Shown: one piece after another, positions 33,463-42,032 of the stretch
How the letters are laid out: each line of letters opens with the position of its first letter
Numbering within the stretch: the stretch's first letter is position 1
Source of the DNA: Pelosinus sp. IPA-1
Lineage (GTDB): Bacteria; Bacillota; Negativicutes; DSM-13327
Assembly: GCF_030269905.1 (NCBI RefSeq)
Contig: NZ_BSVC01000002.1
Coordinates: 36,419 to 100,418, forward strand
Length of the DNA stretch: 64,000 bases
Reading direction: 5' to 3'
Position numbers and translations under genes: made by a program
Notes under the pieces: model-generated
The model's input: the letters and a program-made list of their open reading frames with translations, nothing else
What the model was told of the DNA's origin: nothing
Database searches by the model: none

Positions 33463-35436
33463 TTGCAACGAATAGGAATAGTACTCGTATTAGTATTATC
33501 GCTTCTTTTGCATTTTGTTAATTTGGGACAAGAAGGGATGGCCAATCTTTATTATGCTGCAGGGGTCAAAAGCATGATGATGAGTTGGCATAATTTTTTC
33601 TTTGTTTCTTTTGACCCAGGTGGATTTATTACTATCGATAAACCACCTCTTGGATTTTGGCTACAGACGCTGAGTGCGAAAATTTTTGGGTTTCATGGAT
33701 GGAGTATAATCCTTCCGCAAGCATTGGGCGGCGTAATATCTGTATATTTAATCTATGTTCTTGTCAAGCGATACCATGGAGAAGGAGCGGGCCTAATAGC
33801 GGCAATTGTATTAGCTCTTACGCCAATTTTTGTTGCTGCAAGTCGCAATAATACGATTGATGTACTGTTGGTTATGACACTATTATTCGCAGTGCTCGTT
33901 TTTTTAAAAGCGGCTGAAGAATTGAGTTTTAAAAAATTATTACTCGCTTTTTTTCTGATTGGGGTTGGTTTTAATATAAAAAGTCTTGAAGCATTTATGA
34001 TTTTGCCAACTTTCTATATTACATATTTACTTGCCCCAAATAGGAGATTTAAAACGAAAGTGTTCCACCTTCTGACTGCTACATTAATTTTGATAGCTAG
34101 TTCCTTGCTATGGTTTGTGGCAGTGGATCGTATTCCTCCGGAGGATCGCCCTTATGTTGGTAGTAGCGAAACCAACTCGGAGCTTGAACTTGCAACTGGG
34201 TATAATGGTCTTGGACATTTTCTAGGATATGGAATTAAGATACCAGGAAGACAAGGGCAGACACGCAATCCAGTCAGCCCACGGTCACAAGATAGTTCGC
34301 CTTCAGGAGTTAATGTGCCCAACATAACGCCTGCTTCTGGTTCCGGATTTTCCGCAGGTAATGCGAGGCAGCTAGGTGGTGAAACCGGCTTACCCGGTCC
34401 GTTCAGACTTTTTAATCATCAATTGGGTGGCCAGATCAGCTGGTTATTACCATTCGCGCTAATGGGGATAGTCATTGCACTCTACCAATTTCGACGACAA
34501 GCATTATCAGAAAAAAGTAGAATAAAACTGCTCTTTTGGGGCTGTTGGCTTATACCCGAAATGATCTTCTTCAGTATTGCCCAAGGAGCACATCGATATT
34601 ATTTGGTTATGATGGCACCTGCGATTGCTGCTTTAGTCGGTATTAGTTATATAACGCTGGTGGATTGGTCAGCAAGTGAAGGAAAAAGACGTTATCTTTT
34701 ACCAGTTACATTGATTATGACTATCGGAGTTCAAGTAGCGATTATTGCGGGATATAATGAATGGCGTTCCTGGATGCTGCCATTGGTTATAGGAGCAGGA
34801 TTTTTGACGATTTTACTATGGGGCTGGCAGGACAGAAGAGGTGGGGAACACCAAAACAAGTATCATCACACGTTTGTTATTGCTGGAGTTGTTAGCTTGT
34901 TAATTGCGCCATTTGCCTGGTCTCTCACACCAGTTTTATATGGTTCAGGAAATGCTGCTTTTCCCTATGCAGGCCCCGATCTAAATACTCAGTTGAGTCA
35001 ATCGAATGTACCGGGAAACATGCTCAATTTATCAGGCAGATTTACCGTTGACACGGGTAAGTTAGAGAATTTCCTTGCTTCACATAGAAGAGGAGAAAAA
35101 TATGTTGTGGCTGTGCCGAATGCGCATATTGCATCACCAATCATACTTGATATGGGGCAACCCATAATCACTTACGGTGGATTTATGGGTTCAGAAAAGA
35201 TATTGAATGCGGAAAAATTAGAAGAGCTGGTTGCTAGTGGACAGGTTCGTTATATTTTAATAGGTTCAACAAATGGTCAGCAACCAGACATTGAAGCGTG
35301 GGTAAGTGCCCATGGTATGCTTGTACCGGATGTAGAATGGCAGACAAAGCCGGAGGAACATGAAAATATTGCACAGTATGGGGGGCAAAATTCAATGCAA
35401 AGGATGCCCATGCGGCTATACGAGTGTCATATTTAA
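33463..35436 (+). CDS. GT39-family membrane glycosyltransferase (YkcB-like)
   Basis: A 657-residue protein with about twelve membrane helices in the first 500 residues and a soluble end. The first loop AAGVKSMMMSWHNFFFVSFD then PGGFITIDKPPLGFW is the hallmark of the YkcB-type branch of GT39 (ArnT/PMT-like) enzymes, which move a sugar from a lipid carrier to an acceptor outside the membrane. A Ser/Asn/Pro-rich stretch (about 265-305) lies in one outer loop. TTG at 33463 follows GGAGG by eight bases and is preferred to the ATG at 33448, which overlaps that site. Substrate unknown. Confidence 0.87.
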   Translation: MQRIGIVLVLVLSLLLHFVNLGQEGMANLYYAAGVKSMMMSWHNFFFVSFDPGGFITIDKPPLGFWLQTLSAKIFGFHGWSIILPQALGGVISVYLIYVLVKRYHGEGAGLIAAIVLALTPIFVAASRNNTIDVLLVMTLLFAVLVFLKAAEELSFKKLLLAFFLIGVGFNIKSLEAFMILPTFYITYLLAPNRRFKTKVFHLLTATLILIASSLLWFVAVDRIPPEDRPYVGSSETNSELELATGYNGLGHFLGYGIKIPGRQGQTRNPVSPRSQDSSPSGVNVPNITPASGSGFSAGNARQLGGETGLPGPFRLFNHQLGGQISWLLPFALMGIVIALYQFRRQALSEKSRIKLLFWGCWLIPEMIFFSIAQGAHRYYLVMMAPAIAALVGISYITLVDWSASEGKRRYLLPVTLIMTIGVQVAIIAGYNEWRSWMLPLVIGAGFLTILLWGWQDRRGGEHQNKYHHTFVIAGVVSLLIAPFAWSLTPVLYGSGNAAFPYAGPDLNTQLSQSNVPGNMLNLSGRFTVDTGKLENFLASHRRGEKYVVAVPNAHIASPIILDMGQPIITYGGFMGSEKILNAEKLEELVASGQVRYILIGSTNGQQPDIEAWVSAHGMLVPDVEWQTKPEEHENIAQYGGQNSMQRMPMRLYECHI

Positions 35437-35542
35437 AACTGATAAACGTGTAATGGATTTTGATTTTTGGGTAGCCGCATATCAGGACTATATTACTGAG
35501 TAACAGTTCATATTCTAGGTGGGTGAATAAATCTTCTAACAG

Positions 35543-35602
35543 CTCCTGCAAAGCACAGTGTCCTTTGCAGGAGTTTTGTATTTTAATGGTAAATAAAAGG
35601 AA
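35543..35602 (+). repeat. CTCCTGC stem-loop repeat, full copy
   Basis: CTCCTGCAAAG and CTTTGCAGGAG pair over all 11 bases, then TTTTGTATTTTAATGGTAAA. Best-paired copy in the window. Confidence 0.85.
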
Positions 35603-35701
35603 TAAGAATACCTTATTTCAAGTAGTTTAATGTTATAGATTGGTAAAATGATAAGAAAATGGATTGTCAAATTATTTTTAGGTATTAGTGGAGTGATACA
35701 A

Positions 35702-36901
35702 TTGTTTAACTTATTTAAGAATGTTCCCAAAACAATTTGGCTTATCGCATTTGGTCATTTAGTTGCAGACTTATCGCCCGGAGCACTTTATGTAGCACTA
35801 CCCTTTTTGAAAGCCAAATTTGGTTTGTCTTATGCCGAAGTAAGTGCTATTGTATTGACGCAAAATTTAGCATCTTCGGTCAGTCAACCCTTGTTTGGGT
35901 ATATAAGCGATCAAAAGCACCGTCTTTGGCTGATGCCTATAGGCTGTATGATTACGGGGATATTTATGGCTGCGTCTTTATTAGTTCCTAATTACCCTTT
36001 AGTTATGGTGTGTACAGCGATCAGTGGTTTAGGAAATTCAGCTTTTCATCCCGAAGCTGCGAAAACAGTAAATTTTATTGGTGGGCGCGAAAAAGGCAAA
36101 GCAGTTAGCATTTTTTCCTTAGGCGGTTATGCAGGTGTGGCATTGGGATCTATGCTTCTGGCGGTGTTACTTATAGGAGGGCAAAGTCCTTTAATTCTTA
36201 TTTATACGCTGCCGAGCATTTTAATTGGTGTTGCCTTATTTTATGAAATTAATAAAATTCCATGTCCAGAAGCCAAAGGGAAGGGAAGTTTGGGAACACT
36301 TAAAGATTGTGTTAACTGGCCCCTATTCGCTTTACTGGGGATGATTCTCACCCGTGCTACTGTTACATCAGGGATTAGTACATTTGTACCTTTATACTAT
36401 GTTTCCCATTTGGGAGGAAGTGAGATCTATGCAAGTTCTCTTCTTACTGTGTATTTAGCAGCAGGTGCGGTAGGGACTATGTTCGGAGGTATATTGAGTG
36501 ACAGATATGGCAGTAAGTTGGTTATGCTGTATTCCATTCTGCCCATTGCGTTATTAATGTACTGGTTTTTATCGGCTAGCGGCATATTGGTTTTTGTTAT
36601 TTTAGCTCTTATAGGGATTTTGTTGTCGGCAACTGCGACCAGTAGTTTAGTGCTGACGCAAAGAATGATGCCCCAAAATGTTGGGTTGGCATCCGGTTTT
36701 ACCCTTGGATTTAGCGTTGGACTAGGCACTATGGGGGTTTTGGGGCTGGGATGGGCTGCAGATCATTGGGGTATTACTTTAGTTTTCGATATACTGGTTT
36801 TACTGCCGATAATCGGTTTTATTCTTACGATGTTTATAAGGGAACCTCAGCATCACTTAGAAGTTACGAAAACTGGGGTGGATACTAGTAATTCACAGTG
36901 A
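35702..36901 (+). CDS. MFS transporter, fosmidomycin resistance (Fsr)-like
   Basis: A 399-residue carrier with twelve hydrophobic segments. FGHLVADLSPGALYVALPFLKA near the start (in part), QPLFGYISDQ and GLGNSAFHPEAAK are typical of the Fsr branch of MFS drug exporters. Natural substrates are not known. TTG at 35702 follows GGAG by eight bases; an ATG at 35648 is in frame but adds an unusual leader. It is followed 34 bases later by a phosphatase gene on the same strand. Confidence 0.85.
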   Translation: MFNLFKNVPKTIWLIAFGHLVADLSPGALYVALPFLKAKFGLSYAEVSAIVLTQNLASSVSQPLFGYISDQKHRLWLMPIGCMITGIFMAASLLVPNYPLVMVCTAISGLGNSAFHPEAAKTVNFIGGREKGKAVSIFSLGGYAGVALGSMLLAVLLIGGQSPLILIYTLPSILIGVALFYEINKIPCPEAKGKGSLGTLKDCVNWPLFALLGMILTRATVTSGISTFVPLYYVSHLGGSEIYASSLLTVYLAAGAVGTMFGGILSDRYGSKLVMLYSILPIALLMYWFLSASGILVFVILALIGILLSATATSSLVLTQRMMPQNVGLASGFTLGFSVGLGTMGVLGLGWAADHWGITLVFDILVLLPIIGFILTMFIREPQHHLEVTKTGVDTSNSQ

Positions 36902-36935
36902 AATTATAGTATCTTTTATATGTGGGGGGAAAATA

Positions 36936-37640
36936 ATGAGATTATATATTATTCGACACGCTGATCCAGACTATCCAAACGGTACAATTACAGCAGATGG
37001 GCATTTGGAAGCCAAGGCACTAGGCAAGCGACTAGCATCTTACAAACTAGATAAGTTATACAGTTCACCGATGGGACGTGCGCTACATACAATGCAATAT
37101 ACTGCTGATTTATTAAAAAAGGAAGCAACTGTTTTGCCTTGGACGCAGGAGTTGGAAAAATGGCGTTGTACCGAGGCACCATGGGAAGGGATGGTAGCTT
37201 GGGATGTGCCTGGCGAAGTAATATTTGACAAAGAGCCCGGGCCAACGTATTCCAACTGGCACACCTTGCCTGATTACCAGAAACTGAAGTTGGAGGAACC
37301 ATTTGCGCAATTGGTTAATGAATCCGATGCCTTTTTGAAAGAACAGGGTTACGAGCGGCAGGGCTTTAAATACCGCTGCCTTAAGTCCAGTGAAGAGAAA
37401 GTTGCTGTCTTCTGCCATAATGGATTTGCCCTCACCTGGCTGGCCCATCTGTTACGTATCCCACTAAGCGTAATGTGGGCTGGCTTTTGGCTACCGCCTA
37501 GTTCGGTTACCACTATTTTGTTTGACCAGCGGTCAGATCAATGGGCACTACCGCGATGCATTGGGCTAGCTGATACTTCCCATTTGTATGAAGCCGGGCT
37601 GGAAATAAAACCACGGGGAATTAAGGCTAATTATTACTAA
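36936..37640 (+). CDS. Histidine phosphatase superfamily protein
   Basis: A 234-residue protein of the phosphoglycerate mutase-like branch. The catalytic His is in YIIRHADPDY (RHA in place of RHG), with Arg in SSPMGRALHT and the second His in VAVFCHNGFAL. The substrate is unknown. GGGGGG precedes the ATG. Probably co-transcribed with the Fsr-like gene; no functional link is evident. Confidence 0.88.
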   Translation: MRLYIIRHADPDYPNGTITADGHLEAKALGKRLASYKLDKLYSSPMGRALHTMQYTADLLKKEATVLPWTQELEKWRCTEAPWEGMVAWDVPGEVIFDKEPGPTYSNWHTLPDYQKLKLEEPFAQLVNESDAFLKEQGYERQGFKYRCLKSSEEKVAVFCHNGFALTWLAHLLRIPLSVMWAGFWLPPSSVTTILFDQRSDQWALPRCIGLADTSHLYEAGLEIKPRGIKANYY

Positions 37641-37656
37641 TAAGAGATCAGAACAC

Positions 37657-37708
37657 AAACTCCTGCAAAGCGGTTAGCCTTGCAGGAGTTCGTATTTTAG
37701 TAAGTAAG
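37657..37708 (+). repeat. CTCCTGC stem-loop repeat, full copy
   Basis: CTCCTGCAAAG and CCTTGCAGGAG arms, then TTCGTATTTTAGTAAGTAAG, a diverged tail. Confidence 0.8.
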
Positions 37709-37796
37709 AATTATCGAAGCGGATTTTTATAGTAAAGCTTCTGAATTGTTGAAACCATCCTCGTGATTGCGAAGTGCTTAATTTATCAAAAAACAA

Positions 37797-37835
37797 GCAG
37801 AGTCGAGGAAATTATCTCGACTCTGCTAAAAAATA
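37797..37835 (-). terminator. Terminator of the CAP-domain gene
   Basis: AGCAGAGTCGAG and CTCGACTCTGCT with an eight-base loop; on the minus strand it runs into TGTTTTTTG. Confidence 0.85.
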
Positions 37836-37879
37836 TTTATGAGATGCGTGTACGTTAGCGCTAAGGCCAGTACAGAGGA

Positions 37880-38917
37880 TTACGATTTAATAAAATCTTG
37901 CACTACGTAAACATTACCAGTTTTGTCATAAGCGACACCAATTCCTACAGTATTATAACTTGAATTTAAAATATTAGCGCGATGCCCGGAACTGTTCATA
38001 AAAGCTACTTCAGCAGCTTGAACACTTTGGTTTTTTGCAATGTTCTCACCGGCGGTACTATAAGAAATTCCAGCCTTCTTCATCCGGTCAAAAGGAGACT
38101 CTCCATCCGGATTGTTATGAGAGAAAAAATTACGATTAATCATATCCTGTGCGTGATTTAAGGCAATAGCGGTTAAACGAGCATCTACCTGTAAATTAGA
38201 TAGACCATTAGCACGACGGTCCGCATTTAGTAAATCAACAGCTTGTTGTTCGGCATTTGCCGTATTACTTGAACCGGCGCTAGTAGTAGGAGTGGTAGTA
38301 GGGGCGGTAGGCGTAGTAGGAGTAGGAACAGGAGTGGGAGTAGGAACAGGAACAGGAACAGGAGCAGGAGCAGGAGCAGGAGTAGGAGTAGATCCTGCAG
38401 AGGAACTTCCATTATTTACAGTGCCGGAATCTTTGGTTGGAGTAGTTTTGCTTGTATCATTCAGTTTATTAACTGAAGTAATAATCCATTGACTATGATC
38501 TTGAAGTGAGTTTTTAAGGGTAACATTGTAATTAGTGCTATTATGGATAACTTTAACAATAGCTGATGTTTCCGTTTTACTTGCTAAGTTAAAACTATCG
38601 ACCTTTGCATTGAATCCTAGTTTATCAGCTGATGCCTTAACTACTGCTACTGGATCTTGAATTTCATTTTTAATTTTTGTATTAGGGTTGATTTTGTTTA
38701 ACAGGCTTTGAAGATCATTTTTTCCTGTACTGTTATACGTAAAATTAGGATTGATTTGCTTTAACAAGCTTTGAAGGTCATTTTTTTCAGTACTGTTAAA
38801 CGTAAAAGGTACTTGCTGTTCACTTGCATAAACGGTTGTAAGTGGCACAACCATCATGTACATTCCTATGGATGTACCTAGTACTCCTAGTAGAGCGCTA
38901 TGAATCGATTTCTTCAT
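37880..38917 (-). CDS. Secreted CAP-domain (SCP/PR-1, YkwD-like) protein
   Basis: A 345-residue protein: signal peptide (cleavage near VYA-SE), two tandem 21-residue units ending in DLQSLL..INPN (38-79), a small ordered region (80-155), a Thr/Pro/Ala-rich linker (about 175-215) and a C-terminal CAP domain (about 222-345) with LNADRRANGLSNL, HAQDMINRNFFSHNNPDG, AGENIA and GHRANILNSSYNTVGIG. The two His and Glu of the CAP cavity are kept. In sporeformers such proteins are found in the spore coat or cell wall; the role is unknown. AAGGAGG precedes the ATG. Confidence 0.88.
   Translation of the reverse strand: MKKSIHSALLGVLGTSIGMYMMVVPLTTVYASEQQVPFTFNSTEKNDLQSLLKQINPNFTYNSTGKNDLQSLLNKINPNTKIKNEIQDPVAVVKASADKLGFNAKVDSFNLASKTETSAIVKVIHNSTNYNVTLKNSLQDHSQWIITSVNKLNDTSKTTPTKDSGTVNNGSSSAGSTPTPAPAPAPVPVPVPTPTPVPTPTTPTAPTTTPTTSAGSSNTANAEQQAVDLLNADRRANGLSNLQVDARLTAIALNHAQDMINRNFFSHNNPDGESPFDRMKKAGISYSTAGENIAKNQSVQAAEVAFMNSSGHRANILNSSYNTVGIGVAYDKTGNVYVVQDFIKS
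38681..38806 (-). repeat. Tandem 63-base duplication within the CAP-domain gene
   Basis: Two adjacent units encode FTFNSTEKNDLQSLLKQINP and FTYNSTGKNDLQSLLNKINP (plus Asn each), differing at four to five residues. Confidence 0.85.
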
Positions 38918-39143
38918 TTTGCATTTCCTCCTTATTTTTTAAAAAGCGAATTAAATAGTGTTTACATAATTGGTATATTATTTATAATACACTACAAATT
39001 TTTGAGTTTTTTTTGTCCTTGTTATGCAATTGTTGGAATCGCCTGAATGGATAAGATTGAGGATGAAATTATGCAGGATATTATGTAAAAAAATAAGCAA
39101 TATAAGAATGGAGTCATTTTCTTGCTAGATAAGGAGAATTGGA

Positions 39144-39818
39144 ATGAAGATTCTTGTCATTGAAGACGACAATGTTCTAAGGGAAGCCGTTGTCGCGCTA
39201 TTATTAGAAGAAAACTATGTTGTTGATGAGGCATCTACGGGTGACCATGGTTTGTATGTAGCTGAACAGTGTATACATGACCTATTAGTGCTAGATATCA
39301 TGTTGCCGGAAGTAAATGGGCTTGAAATAGTTAGAACATTAAGGGCAAAAGGCTGTCCTGTGCCAATATTGCTTCTCACGGCACGAGATAGTGTAGATGA
39401 TCGTGTCATTGGCTTAGATGCGGGAGCAGATGATTATCTGGTGAAGCCTTTTGCGATAAGGGAACTATTGGCAAGAATAAAGGCGCTTATGCGGCGTAAG
39501 GGGAACCTAGTAACAGAAGGCGATTTAAGTTATGGGGGCATTTCGTTAAGTAGCAAAGTTCGTGATGGCTTCGCCGGAAATCAACCTTTTGGACTAGGTA
39601 GCAAAGAATATGATATTTTGGAATTTCTCATTTTAAATAAAGAACAAATCCTTACTAGAGACCAAATCTTTGATCGAATTTGGGGATACGATTCCGAAGC
39701 TGCTATTAGCGTCGTTGATTTATATATCCATTATTTAAGGAAAAAGCTTGCTCCCTACGGCTTCGATATGTTAATACAAACAGTGCGCGGGGCTGGTTTT
39801 ATACTAAGGGAGAAATAG
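39144..39818 (+). CDS. OmpR-family response regulator
   Basis: A 224-residue regulator. Receiver domain 1-118 with acidic pocket EDD, phospho-acceptor Asp51 in LLVLDIMLP, Thr in LLLTARD and Lys in DYLVKPF. Winged-helix output domain 128-224 (LGSKEYDILEFLILNKEQILTR ending TVRGAGFIL). The sensor gene begins two bases after its stop. The divergent CAP-domain gene across a 226-base gap is a possible target, by position only. Confidence 0.93.
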   Translation: MKILVIEDDNVLREAVVALLLEENYVVDEASTGDHGLYVAEQCIHDLLVLDIMLPEVNGLEIVRTLRAKGCPVPILLLTARDSVDDRVIGLDAGADDYLVKPFAIRELLARIKALMRRKGNLVTEGDLSYGGISLSSKVRDGFAGNQPFGLGSKEYDILEFLILNKEQILTRDQIFDRIWGYDSEAAISVVDLYIHYLRKKLAPYGFDMLIQTVRGAGFILREK

Positions 39819-39820
39819 TA

Positions 39821-41092
39821 ATGTTTAAAAGTACATCTCGCAGATTGACAATTTTGAACTCCCTTGTGTTCCTTTTAATTTTTGTAGCATTTACCTCAAT
39901 ACTTTATGGATATTTAGCTCTCCGTTTATTTGACAAAGTTGACAATGCTATGCAGTCACAGGCCAATTTATTTAACTTGCCCCAAGGGCGCTTCGCGTTA
40001 GCCGCTCCCCCTCCCCCTTTTGATCCGCGAATATTTATGTTGTTACGGAGCTCTGATGGACGGATCATCAATCCAACCCCTTTTAGAATTGATGAGACTG
40101 AAGACATCGCAAAAATCGCCGCCTTGGCAACGACTGGAGAAATTCAGACTAAAGAATATCAAAACCATGTTTATCGGATGATCAGTGTGCCGTATCAATA
40201 TGAAAACAATTTGTATAATGGAGATGGTGGGTTTCTTGTTCAGGAAGTAATTGCTGTAAGTATTGTGGATTCTGAAATTGAATTACTTAATAACCTGCTG
40301 TGGATTACTGTTGGAGGCGGAATAATAAGTGTTATCAGTATAATTCTAGCTGGATATTTTCTCGCAGGACGCGCTATGGTTCCGATTCGGGCAGCGTGGG
40401 AAAAGCAGCAACAGTTTGTTTCCGAGGCATCCCATGAACTTCGTTCACCCATCACGGGAATATATAATAATGCGGAATTGATGTTAAGACATCCCAAGCA
40501 TACCATTGAGGAAGAAGGTCACAGGATTAATACTATAATGAAAGAGTCAAAGCGAATGACCAAACTGATATCCAGTCTTCTTACGTTAGCCAGATCTGAT
40601 GCTAACAAAGCAGAGCTTCAACTGGCGCCAGTAAACATAAGTGAGGTTATTCATACTGTAGTTCAAGGGTTTGAGGTAATGGAAGAAGTATACAGGGTTA
40701 ACCTGACATGGAATATTCAACCTAACTTAGAACTGATAGCTGATAAAGAACGTCTGCATCAATTGATGGTTATCTTAATTGATAATGCTTTTAAATATAC
40801 CCATGCAGGTGGACAAGTTCATGTCTGCAGCTCTCAGTCTGAGAAGAACGTGGTAATTACAGTACAAGATACAGGCTGTGGTATATCACCTGAGAATTTG
40901 TCACATATCTTTGATCGATTTTTCCGTGAGGATAAAGCACGCTCTCGTGAAAGCGGAGGCATAGGACTAGGTTTGGCAATTGCTAAGTGGATTATAGAAA
41001 AGCACAGGGGACAAATAAGAGTTGAAAGCAAATTAGGAAAGGGGACAAAATTTATAGTTTCTATCCCTGTTACCAAGAGCAAAGAAAGCTAA
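39821..41092 (+). CDS. Membrane sensor histidine kinase
   Basis: A 423-residue kinase: helix 1 (about 11-33), an extracytoplasmic region with a Pro-rich APPPPFDP stretch, helix 2 (about 155-178), a short linker, the dimerisation domain with the phospho-His in SEASHELRSP (about residue 207), and the ATPase domain with N box DNAFKYTHAGG, DTGCGIS and GGIGLGLAI. The signal is unknown. It is coupled to the response regulator gene upstream. Confidence 0.93.
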   Translation: MFKSTSRRLTILNSLVFLLIFVAFTSILYGYLALRLFDKVDNAMQSQANLFNLPQGRFALAAPPPPFDPRIFMLLRSSDGRIINPTPFRIDETEDIAKIAALATTGEIQTKEYQNHVYRMISVPYQYENNLYNGDGGFLVQEVIAVSIVDSEIELLNNLLWITVGGGIISVISIILAGYFLAGRAMVPIRAAWEKQQQFVSEASHELRSPITGIYNNAELMLRHPKHTIEEEGHRINTIMKESKRMTKLISSLLTLARSDANKAELQLAPVNISEVIHTVVQGFEVMEEVYRVNLTWNIQPNLELIADKERLHQLMVILIDNAFKYTHAGGQVHVCSSQSEKNVVITVQDTGCGISPENLSHIFDRFFREDKARSRESGGIGLGLAIAKWIIEKHRGQIRVESKLGKGTKFIVSIPVTKSKES

Positions 41093-41195
41093 AGATCTTC
41101 ACTATAAAGGAGCACTTGTATAGGCTCAAAAGCATACTTAATGAGCCACTTTAGACTCCTAATAGAAGAACTAAGCAAAATGAATATATAGCGAA

Positions 41196-41235
41196 AAATT
41201 CTTTGCAGGAATTTTATACCTTAGTGGTAAAATGT
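41196..41235 (+). repeat. Degenerate half copy of the CTCCTGC repeat
   Basis: AATTCTTTGCAGGAATTTTA and TACCTTAGTGGTAAAATG keep the right arm and a diverged tail. It lies 100 bases before the secreted-protein gene at 41336. Confidence 0.55.
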
Positions 41236-41335
41236 GGCATGAGCGTTTAGTCCCAATACAGGACTTTTGTCTCTAGTTGACCAATTAGTCGTGGTGTTAT
41301 AATGAAAATGATTAAACGTAAGAGGGGATTTTGCT

Positions 41336-41935
41336 ATGAAATTAAAACATTATACTGCGGGCGTAGTTCTATCAGCAACGCTAGCATTTACTACTCCGGT
41401 GGGCGTGGACGCTGCCTCAGTTACTACTTCAACTGTTACTGCTTCAATTGGCGACGTTAGTATATCGTCCTCAAAAACGGAAGCGTCTGGTGGTAATATC
41501 AGATTCGCGCAAGTTTTATCATCCAACTATAACCGCACCGTTTCCCCGGTGGAAGTAATTAGGTTAAGAACTGATTTTGATTTCGGTCTTGGTGAGATAT
41601 CGCTTATCTATGCAGCAGCCGTTTATTCCGGTAGACCTGTAGATGAGATTAGTCGCTATCGTCATGAAAATATGGGCTGGGGCGAGATTGCCAAAATGTA
41701 CGGTGTCAAAGTAAAAGATCTCAAAAAAAGTAATGAGGATGTTGTTAATGCCGCCCGATTACGCGGTGTTGATGTTACTTACATAGACATTGGTGACGAT
41801 GATAGAGATTACGACCGTCATGGCGATGATCATCGGGGCCGAGATAATGACCGAGAAGATAAGAGCAACCATAAGAAAGAAAGCAAGCATGACGATAAGC
41901 CTAATAATGGCAAAGGCAAGGGGAATAACAAGTAA
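41336..41935 (+). CDS. Secreted protein with acidic/His-rich tail
   Basis: A 199-residue protein: signal peptide (cleavage near VDA-AS), a Ser/Thr-rich stretch, a helical middle (VSPVEVIRLRTDFDFGLGEI, then MGWGEIAKMYGVKVKDLKK) that looks like a small folded domain, and a charged C-terminal tail from about 148 full of Asp, His, Arg and Lys. The tail could bind metal or a polyanion. The domain is not identified. It follows the two-component genes on the same strand but with a 240-base gap. AGGGG stands before the ATG. Confidence 0.7.
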   Translation: MKLKHYTAGVVLSATLAFTTPVGVDAASVTTSTVTASIGDVSISSSKTEASGGNIRFAQVLSSNYNRTVSPVEVIRLRTDFDFGLGEISLIYAAAVYSGRPVDEISRYRHENMGWGEIAKMYGVKVKDLKKSNEDVVNAARLRGVDVTYIDIGDDDRDYDRHGDDHRGRDNDREDKSNHKKESKHDDKPNNGKGKGNNK

Positions 41936-41940
41936 TACGA

Positions 41941-41970
41941 AAAAAACTGGTCTTGTGACCAGTTTTTTTT
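41941..41970 (+). terminator. Terminator after the secreted protein
   Basis: AAAAAACTGGTC and GACCAGTTTTTT with a four-base loop; usable on both strands and shared with larA. Confidence 0.88.
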
Positions 41971-42032
41971 ATTCAGCAATGTATCTTTTCAATACAACAT
42001 TTAGATAAGTAGACCATAAGGTATAATTTTGT

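Noticed and set aside
38292-38492. Gly/Val-rich protein on the plus strand
   Set aside because: It is the complement of the Thr/Pro linker of the CAP-domain gene; low-complexity codons open several frames.
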